Of a DNA stretch of 64,000 nucleotides, positions 1 through 9,207 are shown in pieces. The translations under genes and the position numbers were made by a program. Every line of letters starts with the position of its first letter. The stretch's first letter is position 1. Source of the stretch: Chryseobacterium mucoviscidosis (GTDB lineage Bacteria > Bacteroidota > Bacteroidia > Flavobacteriales > Weeksellaceae); the NCBI RefSeq assembly GCF_002177115.1, contig NZ_MVAG01000105.1, positions 62,001 to 126,000 of the forward strand. The letters run 5' to 3'. The notes under the pieces are model-generated. The model made no database searches. It was not told the origin of the DNA and was given only the letters and a program-made list of their open reading frames with translations.

Positions 1-11
1 AGTAATAATTC

Positions 12-1124
12 ATGCAGGTCCTTTTTATTTCATCATGGTTTCCAAATAAATTAGAGCCTACCAACGGAAATTTTGTACAGCGGCATGCAGAAGCGGTCTC
101 TTTATTGCACGATGTAGAAATTTTACACGCAATAGGCGATTCTGGACAGAAGGAAAGCTATATTTTCGATCAAAATCATATTAATGGAGTAAAGACGATT
201 GTAGTTTATTATAAGAAGTCTAAAAATCCTGCATTAAATTTTTTAAGAAGATTTCGGGCGTATAAATTGGGTTTTTCACAAATCAAGAAACCGGATTTGA
301 TACACGCCAATATTTTGGATAAATCTATGATATTTGCGGTTTATTTAAAAAAAAAATATCAAATTCCTTTTGTTATAACAGAGCACTGGTCTTTATTTCT
401 TGAAATCAACAGAAACAGACTCTCATTTTCAACGTTATCTGTTGCCCGATTTATTGCAAAAAAAGCTTCATTTATTTTTCCGGTAAGTGAAAATTTAATG
501 AATAACTTAAAACAGCTTAAGATAGGAAAAGAATTCAAAGTTGTTGGAAATGTAGTAGATACGAGTCGTTTTAAACCGACAATAAAGTATTCGGATGTTT
601 TCAGATTTCTTCATATATCCAATCTTATTCCGTTAAAAAATCCGGATATTATTATAAAAACGGCAATCCGGCTTAGAAGTGAATTTCAGAATTTTAAATT
701 AGAGATTGGAGGCGACGGAGACATTGAAAGATTAAACAAAATCATACAAGAAAATAAGGCGGAAGATTTCATAACAACATTCGGTGAACTTTCTCATGAA
801 GAAGTTGCTGTAAAAATGAGGAAGAGCGATTGTTTTGTATTGTTCAGCGAATATGAAAATTTACCCTGTGTACTTCTTGAGTCCATTTCTGCGGGAGTAC
901 AGGTAATATCAACTCGTGTAGGAGGTGTATCGGAGATTGTTAAAAACAATTGCGGAATCATCATTGGAAAAACTGAAGAAGAATTATATACCGCGATGAA
1001 GAGTGTTTTAAGCGGAACCTATAAACCGGATTCTCCGACGGAACTTCACCAATACATTGTAGACAATTTTTCTATGTGGAAAATAGCAGAAAAATTCGAT
1101 GAGATTTACAAAAAAGTGGTTTAA
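12..1124 (+). CDS. GT4-family glycosyltransferase
   Basis: Probable retaining glycosyltransferase with the GT-B fold, which moves a sugar from a nucleotide sugar to a lipid-linked or growing surface glycan on the cytoplasmic side. The N-terminus opens with a Rossmann strand (VLFISSWFP, residues 3-11) followed by a P-T-N-G-N-F loop. The C-terminal donor domain shows LIPLKNPD near residue 205, GGDGD near 235 and the GT4 E-x7-E region (S-E-Y-E-N-L-P then L-E-S) around 275-290. Length 370 aa is usual for the family. The flippase gene begins 46 bp downstream on the same strand, so this looks like the end of a polysaccharide locus that extends left of the window. Sugar donor and acceptor cannot be told from sequence. 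Confidence 0.88.
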   Translation: MQVLFISSWFPNKLEPTNGNFVQRHAEAVSLLHDVEILHAIGDSGQKESYIFDQNHINGVKTIVVYYKKSKNPALNFLRRFRAYKLGFSQIKKPDLIHANILDKSMIFAVYLKKKYQIPFVITEHWSLFLEINRNRLSFSTLSVARFIAKKASFIFPVSENLMNNLKQLKIGKEFKVVGNVVDTSRFKPTIKYSDVFRFLHISNLIPLKNPDIIIKTAIRLRSEFQNFKLEIGGDGDIERLNKIIQENKAEDFITTFGELSHEEVAVKMRKSDCFVLFSEYENLPCVLLESISAGVQVISTRVGGVSEIVKNNCGIIIGKTEEELYTAMKSVLSGTYKPDSPTELHQYIVDNFSMWKIAEKFDEIYKKVV

Positions 1125-1170
1125 ATTATTTTTAATTTAAAAAGCATAAATTTTCAGCCACAAATTTAAA

Positions 1171-2418
1171 ATGAAAAGCTTAAAGGATTTTATTAAAGCA
1201 TTTTTTGCCAACAAAGGGCAATATGTATTTCTGTCTCTTTTAATAGCGAAAATATGTGCATTTTCAGGCTCTGTTATGATGATCCGGCTTTTGCCTGAAA
1301 AAGAATTCGGAATACTAAGCATTGTGGCGTCTGTTTTTGCCATCTTTGTACCTTTCAGCGGTTTTGGCAGTTTTCAGAGTTTGATACGTTATGGTTCTTT
1401 ATGCCCAACTGAAAATGAAAAAAAAGACCTTTCAGTTTATCTTTTTAAAAAAGGATTTCTATATCAGCTTTTTCTAAGCATTGTGTTTTTTTTAATCGCT
1501 TTTTTTTATGTAAACCATTATTACCACATATTTTATATATTTCTTTTCTTCGCTGTACGTCTTATCGGGGTTTATTTTCTTAATCACAAACAGGTTGAGC
1601 TTCGCATACATATGAAAAACAGCGAATATGCTAAACTCAACAATGTCGTCAATGTCGGAGGATTGGCTATGATGGTTGTTTTTTCCTTTTTTTTGGGGCT
1701 TTATGGATATCTGCTTGCGAATTTAATTGCTCCTTTTCTTTCTCTTTTCTGGTATAAGGAGCCGTTGTGGAAGATTGCTGTCCCCAAAATAAAATTTCAA
1801 AAGAAAGAAATCTGGAATTTCGCGTTTCATGCATCGGTTACGGCTTTATTATCAGATGCTTTTTTTTCTGCAGATATTTTACTCCTCAACTTTTTTAAAG
1901 ATGAAAATGCAGTTGCTAATTACAAAGTCGTTCTGCTTATTCCGTCTAATATTACTTTTTTGGCGCTTTCTTTTATGCAGAGCGATTATCCTGTTTTGGC
2001 AAAAAACTCTTACAGCAGATCTTTTTTAATTAACTATATTATTAATTATTATAAAATATTTATTCCTGTTTCTATATTAATATTTGCATTAGGCAGTTTT
2101 TTCAGCACCGCCTTAATTCAATTATTTTTCGGAGTAAAATATGCAGACAATTCATTTGCTTTTTGTCTTTTATTAGGAGCGTTTTGTGTGAGTATGCTTT
2201 TAAGAAACCTTTACGGGAATATGCTTTCTGCGGTAGGATTAATGAAAAAAAATACTCTCTATTCCATTTTGTCTTTGCTGCTCTTAGCAGGATTTTCTTT
2301 TTTTTGGGTTCCTGAAAAAGGAGCTTTAGGAATGGCGTTTTCTTTAGGGCTTACATTAACTATTATCGGTTTTTTCATGATGTTTTCATTCTTCATTTAT
2401 CTTAGAAGATTGAAATGA
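1171..2418 (+). CDS. polysaccharide flippase / oligosaccharide exporter (Wzx/MATE-like)
   Basis: Integral membrane protein of 415 aa made of about 12 hydrophobic segments, in keeping with the polysaccharide-export branch of the MOP superfamily that flips lipid-linked glycans across the inner membrane. The first segment contains the R-L-L-P-E-K-E-F-G motif near residue 40, typical of these flippases (loop between TM1 and TM2). It follows the GT4 gene closely and its stop overlaps the ATGA at 2415, which suggests one transcript with the lipoprotein gene downstream. Substrate unknown; assignment rests on topology, the RLLP motif and context. Confidence 0.8.
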   Translation: MKSLKDFIKAFFANKGQYVFLSLLIAKICAFSGSVMMIRLLPEKEFGILSIVASVFAIFVPFSGFGSFQSLIRYGSLCPTENEKKDLSVYLFKKGFLYQLFLSIVFFLIAFFYVNHYYHIFYIFLFFAVRLIGVYFLNHKQVELRIHMKNSEYAKLNNVVNVGGLAMMVVFSFFLGLYGYLLANLIAPFLSLFWYKEPLWKIAVPKIKFQKKEIWNFAFHASVTALLSDAFFSADILLLNFFKDENAVANYKVVLLIPSNITFLALSFMQSDYPVLAKNSYSRSFLINYIINYYKIFIPVSILIFALGSFFSTALIQLFFGVKYADNSFAFCLLLGAFCVSMLLRNLYGNMLSAVGLMKKNTLYSILSLLLLAGFSFFWVPEKGALGMAFSLGLTLTIIGFFMMFSFFIYLRRLK

Positions 2419-2432
2419 ATTATATTTGTAAC

Positions 2433-2936
2433 ATGAGAAATATTGTTTTTGGATTTCTGGTTATTTTTTGTGCCTTTCTGAGCTGCAGAACGGATGATGA
2501 AGATTTGCAGAAAATCGATCAGATTTTGAACATCTATATGAAGAATGGGGCAGGACGAGATCTGTTTCATGCAAAAAAAGATCAGACTTATTTTACGTAT
2601 TCACTAAATGATGTTAACGGAACCAAAGACGTTTCTCCGGTAAGCAGCACTTTGCGTGCTACTGCAGACTCCACACTTTTTATTGAATATATTGCAGGAG
2701 CCAAAAGAGTAGGGCTGGATACGCTGGATCCGAATAACAAAACCTATCAGTCGGTAATAACGGTTTCACTGGTGAAGAGACTTAACAATACGATTCTTGA
2801 TACCATTAATGAAAGGCTCAGAATTCAGTATCGCATGACGCCTTCGGTTTTTGAGGTCTCGAAAGTTTATTATAACGATACTTTAAGATTTACAAAAACA
2901 CCGGGTTTCCCGAATGTTGTTACGATCGTAAAATAA
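2433..2936 (+). CDS. hypothetical lipoprotein
   Basis: I do not recognise this family. The protein begins with a signal peptide (MRNIVFGFLVIFCAFLSC) ending in a lipobox-like L-S-C, so it is probably a lipoprotein anchored after that Cys. The mature part, about 150 aa, is hydrophilic with several beta-rich stretches and no catalytic motif that I can name. An ATG at 2415 overlaps the flippase stop (ATGA) and would add six residues before the signal peptide; I prefer 2433 because it places the basic residue directly before the hydrophobic core. serS follows but has its own promoter, which overlaps the end of this gene. Confidence 0.6.
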   Translation: MRNIVFGFLVIFCAFLSCRTDDEDLQKIDQILNIYMKNGAGRDLFHAKKDQTYFTYSLNDVNGTKDVSPVSSTLRATADSTLFIEYIAGAKRVGLDTLDPNNKTYQSVITVSLVKRLNNTILDTINERLRIQYRMTPSVFEVSKVYYNDTLRFTKTPGFPNVVTIVK

Positions 2937-2948
2937 TTTATACATTTG
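2917..2948 (+). promoter_or_regulatory. flavobacterial-type promoter for serS
   Basis: TTG at 2917-2919 (-33 element), a 21-bp spacer, then TACATTTG at 2941-2948, an exact match to the TAnnTTTG -7 consensus of Flavobacteriia. It overlaps the stop codon of the preceding lipoprotein gene and would give a leader of roughly 50 nt before the serS ATG at 3003. Confidence 0.6.
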
Positions 2949-3002
2949 CAAAACTGTTGACATTTTAATGTTCAACATTCTAATAACTAACATCTAAATA
3001 AA

Positions 3003-4271
3003 ATGTTACAAGTCAATTTTTTGCGCGACAATAAAGAGCGCGTTTTAGAAGGTCTTAAGAAAAGACAATTCAAGAATCTTGAGTTGGTAGACGAGGCTAT
3101 TGCTACCGACGAAGAAAGAAAAAAAATTCAGTTTGAATTGGATTCCCAACTTTCCGAAATCAATAAAATCTCCAAAGAAATCGGACTTTTAATGAAAGAA
3201 GGAAAAAAAGAAGAAGCAGAATCCGCAAAATCTAAAACAGCGCAATACAAAGAGTCGACGTCGGAATTGAAAGCTCAATTAGATGTAAAAGAAAAAGCAT
3301 TGCTGGATATCCTGTACCAATTACCAAACATTCCGAATGAAAAGGTAAAAAATGGGGCTTCTGCGGATGATAATGAAATCATTTATCAGTCTCATGATGT
3401 GGAAGGTCTTGGCGAAGGAGCTATTCCTCACTGGGAACTGGCGAAAAAATATAACCTTATTGATTTTGAATTGGGTGTAAAGATTGCAGGAGCAGGTTTT
3501 CCGGTATATTTAGGAAAGGGGGCAAGATTGCAGAGAGCTTTGGTTCAGTATTTTTTAGATAAAAATGTTGAGAAAGGATATATGGAAGTGAATCCTCCTC
3601 ACGTTGTAAACGAAGCTTCAGGATACGGAACAGGACAGTTGCCGGATAAAGAAGGGCAGATGTATTACATTCAGGCAGATGATTTATATCTGATTCCAAC
3701 GGCTGAAGTTCCTGTAACGAATCTCTATCGCGATGTATTATTTGAAGAAAAAGATCTTCCGGTTAAAAATACAGCCTTTTCTCAATGCTACAGAAGAGAA
3801 GCGGGAAGTTACGGATCACATGTAAGAGGTTTGAACCGTCTTCACCAGTTTGAAAAAGTTGAGATCGTAAGAATTGAAAAACCGGAAAATTCTTATGCCG
3901 TATTGGAAGAAATGGTAGAACACATTAAAGAAATTTTAAGTGATCTTGAATTACCATATAGAGTTTTAAGACTTTGCGGAGGAGACACAGGTTTTGCTTC
4001 TGCTATGACGTATGATTTCGAAGTATGGAGTGCTGCTCAGGAAAAATGGCTTGAAGTAAGTTCCGTTTCCAATTTTGAAACCTTCCAGGCAAACAGACTG
4101 AAATGTCGTTATAAAGCAGATGGAAAATCTCAGTTGGTTCACACCCTGAACGGTTCTGCAATGGCATTGCCAAGAATTATGGCTGCTTTGCTGGAAAATA
4201 ATCAGACAGAGGAAGGAATTAAACTTCCGAAGAAAGTCGCTGAATATGCGAAGTTTGATTTGATCAGCTAA
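3003..4271 (+). CDS. serS: serine--tRNA ligase
   Basis: Class II aminoacyl-tRNA synthetase that charges tRNA-Ser with serine in the cytoplasm. Residues 1-110 are the charged antiparallel coiled-coil arm that grips the long variable arm of tRNA-Ser (alternating K/E heptads). Motif 2 is visible in F-S-Q-C-Y-R-R-E-A-G-S-Y-G near residue 260, and motif 3 near the C-terminus in N-G-S-A-M-A-L-P-R. Length 422 aa is normal. It has its own promoter overlapping the upstream gene and a strong hairpin terminator just after the stop, so it is probably monocistronic. Confidence 0.97.
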   Translation: MLQVNFLRDNKERVLEGLKKRQFKNLELVDEAIATDEERKKIQFELDSQLSEINKISKEIGLLMKEGKKEEAESAKSKTAQYKESTSELKAQLDVKEKALLDILYQLPNIPNEKVKNGASADDNEIIYQSHDVEGLGEGAIPHWELAKKYNLIDFELGVKIAGAGFPVYLGKGARLQRALVQYFLDKNVEKGYMEVNPPHVVNEASGYGTGQLPDKEGQMYYIQADDLYLIPTAEVPVTNLYRDVLFEEKDLPVKNTAFSQCYRREAGSYGSHVRGLNRLHQFEKVEIVRIEKPENSYAVLEEMVEHIKEILSDLELPYRVLRLCGGDTGFASAMTYDFEVWSAAQEKWLEVSSVSNFETFQANRLKCRYKADGKSQLVHTLNGSAMALPRIMAALLENNQTEEGIKLPKKVAEYAKFDLIS

Positions 4272-4294
4272 ATAAAATTTTGTCTATATACAAT

Positions 4295-4325
4295 AAAAAC
4301 CACTGTTTTTCAGTGGTTTTTTTAT
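4295..4325. terminator. bidirectional intrinsic terminator (serS / T9SS gene)
   Basis: Stem AAAAACCACTG / CAGTGGTTTTT with a TTTTT loop, followed by T residues on the plus strand and by an A/T run on the minus strand. It lies between the convergent serS and T9SS-protein genes and can serve both. Confidence 0.85.
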
Positions 4326-4365
4326 TTGGTTTATCTAAACGATTTCATTTGAAATGAATTCATGA

Positions 4366-5310
4366 TTAATCTTTAATGAATCGTGTTGACGTTGAGTTTC
4401 CGTTTTTGTCAATCATTTGTAAAATATAATTTCCTTTGGCTAAACCTGATGCATTCAGTTGTGGATTTTTAACTGAATTCTTTTGTGAATAGACTTTTTG
4501 CCCAACCATATTGAAAATATTTAATTCCACTATATCGTTAGCTGATTTTACATATAACTGATCTTTTACAGGATTAGGATAAACAGAGGTGACTCCATCT
4601 ATTTCAACAGACTTCACCCCCAACACACTTCCGGAATTAATTTTCACATAAGAAAAGTTTCCTTGCAGCACAGATGTTGAGCTCGACCAGCAAGCGGTAA
4701 AAAGTGTACCATATCCCGAAACACCTGTTCCTACAGCATCAACGGAAGTTGTTGTTCCGTTGCTTCCGGTATGACGTATTTCTATTACAAGATTAGTACC
4801 TGTATATAAATAAGGAGTATTGAAATTTATATCAAAACTGAAACTTCCATTGTTTGTAACGGCGCCGGATGGTATTAAAAGACTTCCTGAGCGGACTTGT
4901 GTCTGCGTTCCCACAACGTTAGCTGCAAAATTAAGCTGTCTGTTAGCCGGTTCTACGCCGTCACTAAGATAAATCTGATAATCCGGGTAGGTTGTATTTG
5001 AGGCAGGCCATGCAGAGGCTGCACTTGCAGGAATTCTAAGTGATATCGAAGTAAGATACTTTCCTGATAAAGCAGTAAGCTGAGAGTCATCAATAATCAG
5101 TTGATAAGTTCTGGTAGAATTGGCAAACGGTCCTGTAAAAGCTGCTGTTGAAGTCAAATTAGGAACAGTTACTGAAGTTTGGGCTTTCGTTGCTGAAAAA
5201 AATAAAATAGCACCAACCGTAAACGCATGACATGCAATTTTACTAAGGTAGCTTAGTGTTTGATGTTTTTGAATTTTCTGAAATGAGGGAAATTGTAGCT
5301 TTATATGCAT
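4366..5310 (-). CDS. secreted protein with T9SS type A sorting domain
   Basis: Exported protein of 314 aa. A hydrophobic signal segment (about residues 28-43, ending S-A-T-K-A-Q) is preceded by an unusually long basic n-region of about 27 residues, with no internal Met to shorten it. The middle is a beta-rich domain of low-complexity Thr/Ser/Asn character that I cannot assign to an enzyme. The last ~75 residues form a type IX secretion sorting domain: V-Y-P-N-P-V-K-D-Q-L near residue 240, then G-Q-K-V-Y, then L-A-K-G-N-Y-I-L-Q and a basic end. T9SS cargo is secreted or cell-surface bound via that domain. Single gene, convergent with serS. Confidence 0.82.
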   Translation of the reverse strand: MHIKLQFPSFQKIQKHQTLSYLSKIACHAFTVGAILFFSATKAQTSVTVPNLTSTAAFTGPFANSTRTYQLIIDDSQLTALSGKYLTSISLRIPASAASAWPASNTTYPDYQIYLSDGVEPANRQLNFAANVVGTQTQVRSGSLLIPSGAVTNNGSFSFDINFNTPYLYTGTNLVIEIRHTGSNGTTTSVDAVGTGVSGYGTLFTACWSSSTSVLQGNFSYVKINSGSVLGVKSVEIDGVTSVYPNPVKDQLYVKSANDIVELNIFNMVGQKVYSQKNSVKNPQLNASGLAKGNYILQMIDKNGNSTSTRFIKD

Positions 5311-5483
5311 AGATTAAATTTTTAGTTACAATAAAGATACAAAATTGATTGTATAATAAAATTGAATTTAAAAGATAATATTGGCAACTGTATTAAATTT
5401 TTAATCGAATTTTTATGTGAATAAATTGTTATTTGTATGATTTGTATAATGTTAATGTCTGGTTTGATCATTCCGAATTATAA

Positions 5484-5520
5484 TTAAAAAACCCTCCGGA
5501 TAGACTCCAGAGGGTTTAAT
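5484..5520 (-). terminator. intrinsic terminator at the end of the cco locus
   Basis: Read on the minus strand, AAACCCTCTGGA pairs with TCCGGAGGGTTT (one G-U pair), followed by a run of T. It sits 20-60 bp after the stop of the SafE-like gene and so closes the cbb3 gene cluster. Confidence 0.85.
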
Positions 5521-5541
5521 CTTTTAAATTTAGCACTACTA

Positions 5542-6309
5542 CTAATGACAATTTACTTTAACATGATCATGTGTACTGTGATCTCCCGGCAAATGGCAGT
5601 CTCCCTGATTGTCTTTTGAGATCGTCATCGCTTCTGCTTTTGGAGAAATATAGGGAATTCCCAGTTCCATTCCCCGGACAATAAAAAGTCCGCCCAAAAT
5701 AATCATGACAATCGGAATCACTTTTAAAACTTTCACTCTAAAAGTCTGATTCATGAGATTTCCGACCAAAACTACCGCGAATATAAACGGAAGTGTTCCC
5801 AAACCGAATAAAGCCATATACAAAGCGCCCTGCCATATTCCTCCGCTTGCTAAACTTGCCGTTAAAGCCATATAAACCATTCCGCAGGGTAAAAAACCAT
5901 TCAGAAGACCTGTAGTAAATCTTGAACGGTAATCTGCCTTTTGAAGCAGTTTTCCCAAATTCGATTTTACTTTAAATAAAAATTTTGAAAAAAACGGAAC
6001 TTTAGAAGCAAAATCTTTTCCTCCAAACGAAAAAACAGCCATTACAATGAGCAGAATTCCCACAGCAATTGTAAGATATTTCTGGAAACCCGCCATTTCA
6101 AAACCTTCCCCGATAATTCCAAGAATTGCTCCCAAAAGGGTATAGGTGAAAATCCTCCCGAATTGATAAGTGAGATTCTGAAGGTAGAAATTGGTTGCCT
6201 GTTTTTTTGTTAATCCCATCGACAATGCAATAGGTCCGCACATTCCGATACAGTGGAATCCTGATGCAAAACCCAATCCGATTGCCGATATTATAAGTGC
6301 TATTTCCAT
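5542..6309 (-). CDS. SafE/UreH-like (TauE superfamily) membrane protein, cco-linked
   Basis: Polytopic membrane protein (255 aa, about six TM helices) of the sulfite-exporter TauE/SafE, UreH or DsbD_2-like group. The first helix carries the diagnostic G-F-H-C-I-G-M-C-G-P motif (around residues 18-27), and a matching G-F-L-P-C-G-M-V-Y motif occurs near residue 140. The last ~25 residues are rich in His and Cys (C-H-L-P-G-D-H ... H-D-H ... N-C-H), which looks like a soluble metal-binding tail. It overlaps the FixH gene by 10 bp. From the context I infer a part in copper handling or redox chemistry for cbb3 assembly, not sulfite export; this is inference only. Confidence 0.8.
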   Translation of the reverse strand: MEIALIISAIGLGFASGFHCIGMCGPIALSMGLTKKQATNFYLQNLTYQFGRIFTYTLLGAILGIIGEGFEMAGFQKYLTIAVGILLIVMAVFSFGGKDFASKVPFFSKFLFKVKSNLGKLLQKADYRSRFTTGLLNGFLPCGMVYMALTASLASGGIWQGALYMALFGLGTLPFIFAVVLVGNLMNQTFRVKVLKVIPIVMIILGGLFIVRGMELGIPYISPKAEAMTISKDNQGDCHLPGDHSTHDHVKVNCH

Positions 6310-6752
6310 ATCACATCATAATCCATTCTGTAGTCTGTTTTGTCTTTAGTCCAGCTCAAACGAAGGGTATAATTCCCCAGTTTCAGAACCTGTGCAGGAA
6401 TTAAAAAAGACTGATTGGCATCCAACTGTACCGTTTTATGAACATCCAGGTTCTGATCATCGGTTCTGTTCAGTACAAATTTTACGGAAGTATTAGAGTT
6501 ATTATAGTCTTTTGGAAAAGTGATTCTTATTCCTGCTGGATTCTGGCTGTAAACAGGTTTTTCCTTCAGTTCGTCTGCTCTTTTCTTAGCATCAATTACA
6601 TCCTGATATTTCAGTTCTTCTTCATAGTAATTATCCGTTACCATTTCAGAATTCTTTTGTCCGTTCGGAAAAAGAAACATCATGGATAATATAAAGATCA
6701 TAAAGGATGCTAAAGCGATAATTACACCGTGTCCCCAATTAAAGTTTTTCAT
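6300..6752 (-). CDS. ccoH: FixH-family cbb3 assembly protein (CcoH)
   Basis: 150-aa protein with one N-terminal TM helix (about residues 9-30, G-V-I-I-A-L-A-S-F-M-I-F-I) and a periplasmic domain of beta character, matching the FixH/CcoH family needed for assembly or stability of cbb3 oxidase. The Y-Y-E-E-E-L-K-Y-Q-D segment near residue 42 is typical of Bacteroidota FixH proteins. It begins 9 bp after ccoG and overlaps the SafE-like gene, so all three are co-transcribed. Confidence 0.85.
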   Translation of the reverse strand: MKNFNWGHGVIIALASFMIFILSMMFLFPNGQKNSEMVTDNYYEEELKYQDVIDAKKRADELKEKPVYSQNPAGIRITFPKDYNNSNTSVKFVLNRTDDQNLDVHKTVQLDANQSFLIPAQVLKLGNYTLRLSWTKDKTDYRMDYDVIWK

Positions 6753-6761
6753 TTCTAAAAA

Positions 6762-8216
6762 TTAAAATTGTAATTTGAATGGTCCTTCAAAATATGTTTT
6801 GTATGAATCTACCAGTTTCCCCTTCATATCATAAACTCCGATTGTGATGTTCTGCTTGGAAAGCGTCATTTCATTTTCCGGAAAACTGATGTTGATGGTT
6901 CCTTTGGTAATTTTGTCTCTGTCTACAGAAATTTTACTCGATTCGCTGTAGATCACCTCTCCATGTTTCGGCTCGATAATCTTGATGGTTACAATTTTTT
7001 TCTCGTTGGTTTTATTTAAAAAAGTATAATTGTACGTATTGGTAATTTTTCCGTCTCTCACAAAGAACGTGCTTCCTGCAGGTTTAATGAATTTGGCTTC
7101 CATTTCGGCTCTGCTTGTAAGAAGATAGCCTAAAAATCCTGTAAGCAGTAAAAGAACCACTGCAAAACCTTTCATTCTTCCTGTAAACTTAAACTCGGTC
7201 TGCTTCTCGATCTCGTTTTCGGTGGCGTATCTTATCAATCCTTTCGGAAGACCCACCTTTTCCATAACTTCATCACAGGCATCAATACAGGCTGTACAGT
7301 TTACACACTCAAGCTGTTGTCCGTCTCTGATGTCTATTCCGGTAGGACAAACCACCACACACTGATGACAATCGATACAATCACCTTTTCCTGCTGCTTT
7401 TCTGTCTTCTCCTTTTCTCCATTTTGCTCTGTTTTCACCTCTTTTAAAATCATAGAAAACATTAATGGTATCTTTATCTATTAGAACCCCTTGTAATCTA
7501 CCGTAAGGACAAACCAATGTACAAACCTGCTCTCTGAACCATGCAAATACAAAGTAAAATGCAGCGGTTAAAAGAATCATAACAATAAAGTTGGTAGGAT
7601 TGGCAAAAGGTCCTTCAGAAACTATTCTGAATACTTCTTCATATCCTACGATATACATGAACATGAAGTGAGTGATAATTAACGAAATCACAAGAAAGAT
7701 CGTCCATTTTAGACTTCTTTTCAGGATCTTTTCGCTGTTCCACTCCTGTCTGTCAAGCTTCATCTGCTTGTTTCTGTCCCCTTCAATAAGATAATCTATT
7801 TTACGGAAAATAAATTCTAAAAAAATTGTCTGAGGACAAATCCATCCGCAGAAAATTCTCCCGAAAGCCATCGTAAAAATGATGATGAATATTAAAGAAG
7901 TAATTGCGCCAAGTGTAAGGATAAAAAAATCCTGTGGATAAAAAGGCTGTCCAAAGATGAAGAACTCCCTGTCAATTACATTAAGTAAAATAAGAGGATT
8001 ACCATTAATTTTGATGAATGGCACTGCAAAATAAATCAACAGTAAAACATAACTTACAATGCTTCGGTAGTTGGTATATTTTCCTTTTGGTTTTCTGGGA
8101 AAAACCCATTTCCTCTTACCGGATCGTTCCATTGTCCCGATAGAATCTCTATAAGTTTCAGGGTCCAGAACTTGTCCCTGTCCGCCGCGTACTTCTGTTT
8201 CTTCTATATCTGACAT
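6762..8216 (-). CDS. ccoG: cytochrome c oxidase accessory protein CcoG (FixG/RdxA)
   Basis: Membrane-bound iron-sulfur protein of 484 aa required for cbb3 maturation, thought to act in copper reduction/delivery. TM helices occur at about 50-72, 95-118, 170-190, 205-225 and 340-360. Two ferredoxin-type clusters are clear: C-x2-C-x2-C-x3-C-P from Cys280 and C-x2-C-x2-C-x3-C about 20 residues later. Further C-G-W-I-C-P and C-T-L-V-C-P-Y-G motifs sit in or next to TM helices. The C-terminal ~110 residues are an Ig-like periplasmic domain, as in FixG. A 99-bp gap with a stem-loop separates it from ccoP. Confidence 0.95.
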   Translation of the reverse strand: MSDIEETEVRGGQGQVLDPETYRDSIGTMERSGKRKWVFPRKPKGKYTNYRSIVSYVLLLIYFAVPFIKINGNPLILLNVIDREFFIFGQPFYPQDFFILTLGAITSLIFIIIFTMAFGRIFCGWICPQTIFLEFIFRKIDYLIEGDRNKQMKLDRQEWNSEKILKRSLKWTIFLVISLIITHFMFMYIVGYEEVFRIVSEGPFANPTNFIVMILLTAAFYFVFAWFREQVCTLVCPYGRLQGVLIDKDTINVFYDFKRGENRAKWRKGEDRKAAGKGDCIDCHQCVVVCPTGIDIRDGQQLECVNCTACIDACDEVMEKVGLPKGLIRYATENEIEKQTEFKFTGRMKGFAVVLLLLTGFLGYLLTSRAEMEAKFIKPAGSTFFVRDGKITNTYNYTFLNKTNEKKIVTIKIIEPKHGEVIYSESSKISVDRDKITKGTINISFPENEMTLSKQNITIGVYDMKGKLVDSYKTYFEGPFKLQF

Positions 8217-8237
8217 TTATGATAGTTTTTAAAAAAA

Positions 8238-8289
8238 GAAAAACATAATTCGTTACTATTTTTTAATTTAATAACAAACTATGTTTTTC
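8238..8289. other. inverted repeat in the ccoP-ccoG gap
   Basis: Perfect 10-bp arms GAAAAACATA (8238-8247) and TATGTTTTTC (8280-8289) around a 32-nt A/T-rich loop. It could be an mRNA-processing or attenuation stem between the structural and the assembly genes. It has no GC-rich core, so it is a weak terminator at best. Confidence 0.4.
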
Positions 8290-8315
8290 ATATGTTCTAA
8301 TTTATTTAAGTTAAA

Positions 8316-9197
8316 TTATTCTTTTTCCCAATGTGCCTCTGTTCCCTGAGGAGCTGCACCACCTTGAGCCGGTGTTATTGGAGGCAATTCCTGATTGATG
8401 TGATATACATACGCTGCAATCTTTTCAATTTCAGCACCCGAAACTTCTCCGTTCTTACCAAATGCTCTCATCGCAGGATTGTTAGGAGAACCATTCCAGT
8501 CCATATTGAATACGTTTTTGAATAACGTTTTCTCAGGCTGGTTGATCCAGAAATTATCCGTAAGGTTTGGACCAATTCCTCCACTACCGTCTTCCTTGTG
8601 ACAAGATGCACAGTTTGTTTTGAACAATTCTTTTCCTTCAGCAATATTATCAGCAGAATATTTAGCTGTTTCAATTGTTACCGGAGGCTGTTCGCTGTTA
8701 TACTTTTCAATCGCTGCCAACTGTTCTTTGTATTCCTTCTCATATTCGCTCAACGGATGTGCGAAATCTGTGAAAGAAAATGCTGCTACATATACAATAC
8801 AAAAAGCAGTCCCAAAATAGAATAAACCTACCCACCATTTTGGCAATTGGTTATCCAACTCCATGATTCCGTCGAAACCGTGGTCGATAAGGATATCTTT
8901 TTCTTCTGCTGCAGATTGCTTCTTGAATGCTGCATTATATAATCTTGTAAAGTAAGGTACTTTCTTTTCAGCTAAATAAGCTGCCTTTTCTTCAGGAGAT
9001 AATTTTTTGAATTTATTGTTCTCAATTAAATCTCCGATTGCACTGTGGATATAAGCTAAAATACCTCCGATTACTACAGTTCCCCAGAAATAAGGAGAAG
9101 ATAGGAAATCATAGCTTTGTACAAACAGATAATAAAAAACTATTAAAAGTCCAATTATTATTAAAATGTTTATAACAACCGGTGTTCTTTGTTTCAT
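8316..9197 (-). CDS. ccoP: cbb3 oxidase subunit III CcoP, monohaem form
   Basis: Membrane-anchored c-type cytochrome subunit (293 aa) that passes electrons to the CcoNO core. Two N-terminal hydrophobic segments (about 8-26 and 33-50) are followed by a charged segment, a third TM (about 123-143; W-W-V-G-L-F-Y-F-G) and a periplasmic cytochrome c domain. Only one haem-c motif is present, C-A-S-C-H from Cys196, with a distal Met in N-P-A-M-R-A-F. Proteobacterial CcoP normally carries two. Ends in a Pro/Gly/Ala-rich tail. Lies 10 bp from ccoQ. Confidence 0.93.
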   Translation of the reverse strand: MKQRTPVVINILIIIGLLIVFYYLFVQSYDFLSSPYFWGTVVIGGILAYIHSAIGDLIENNKFKKLSPEEKAAYLAEKKVPYFTRLYNAAFKKQSAAEEKDILIDHGFDGIMELDNQLPKWWVGLFYFGTAFCIVYVAAFSFTDFAHPLSEYEKEYKEQLAAIEKYNSEQPPVTIETAKYSADNIAEGKELFKTNCASCHKEDGSGGIGPNLTDNFWINQPEKTLFKNVFNMDWNGSPNNPAMRAFGKNGEVSGAEIEKIAAYVYHINQELPPITPAQGGAAPQGTEAHWEKE

Positions 9198-9207
9198 AAT
9201 AAGTAGT

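Noticed and set aside
2415..2432. ATG 2415 as start of the lipoprotein
   Set aside because: It would put six extra residues with a Cys before the signal peptide; ATG 2433 gives a canonical lipoprotein signal. Not excluded, because the ATGA overlap allows coupling.
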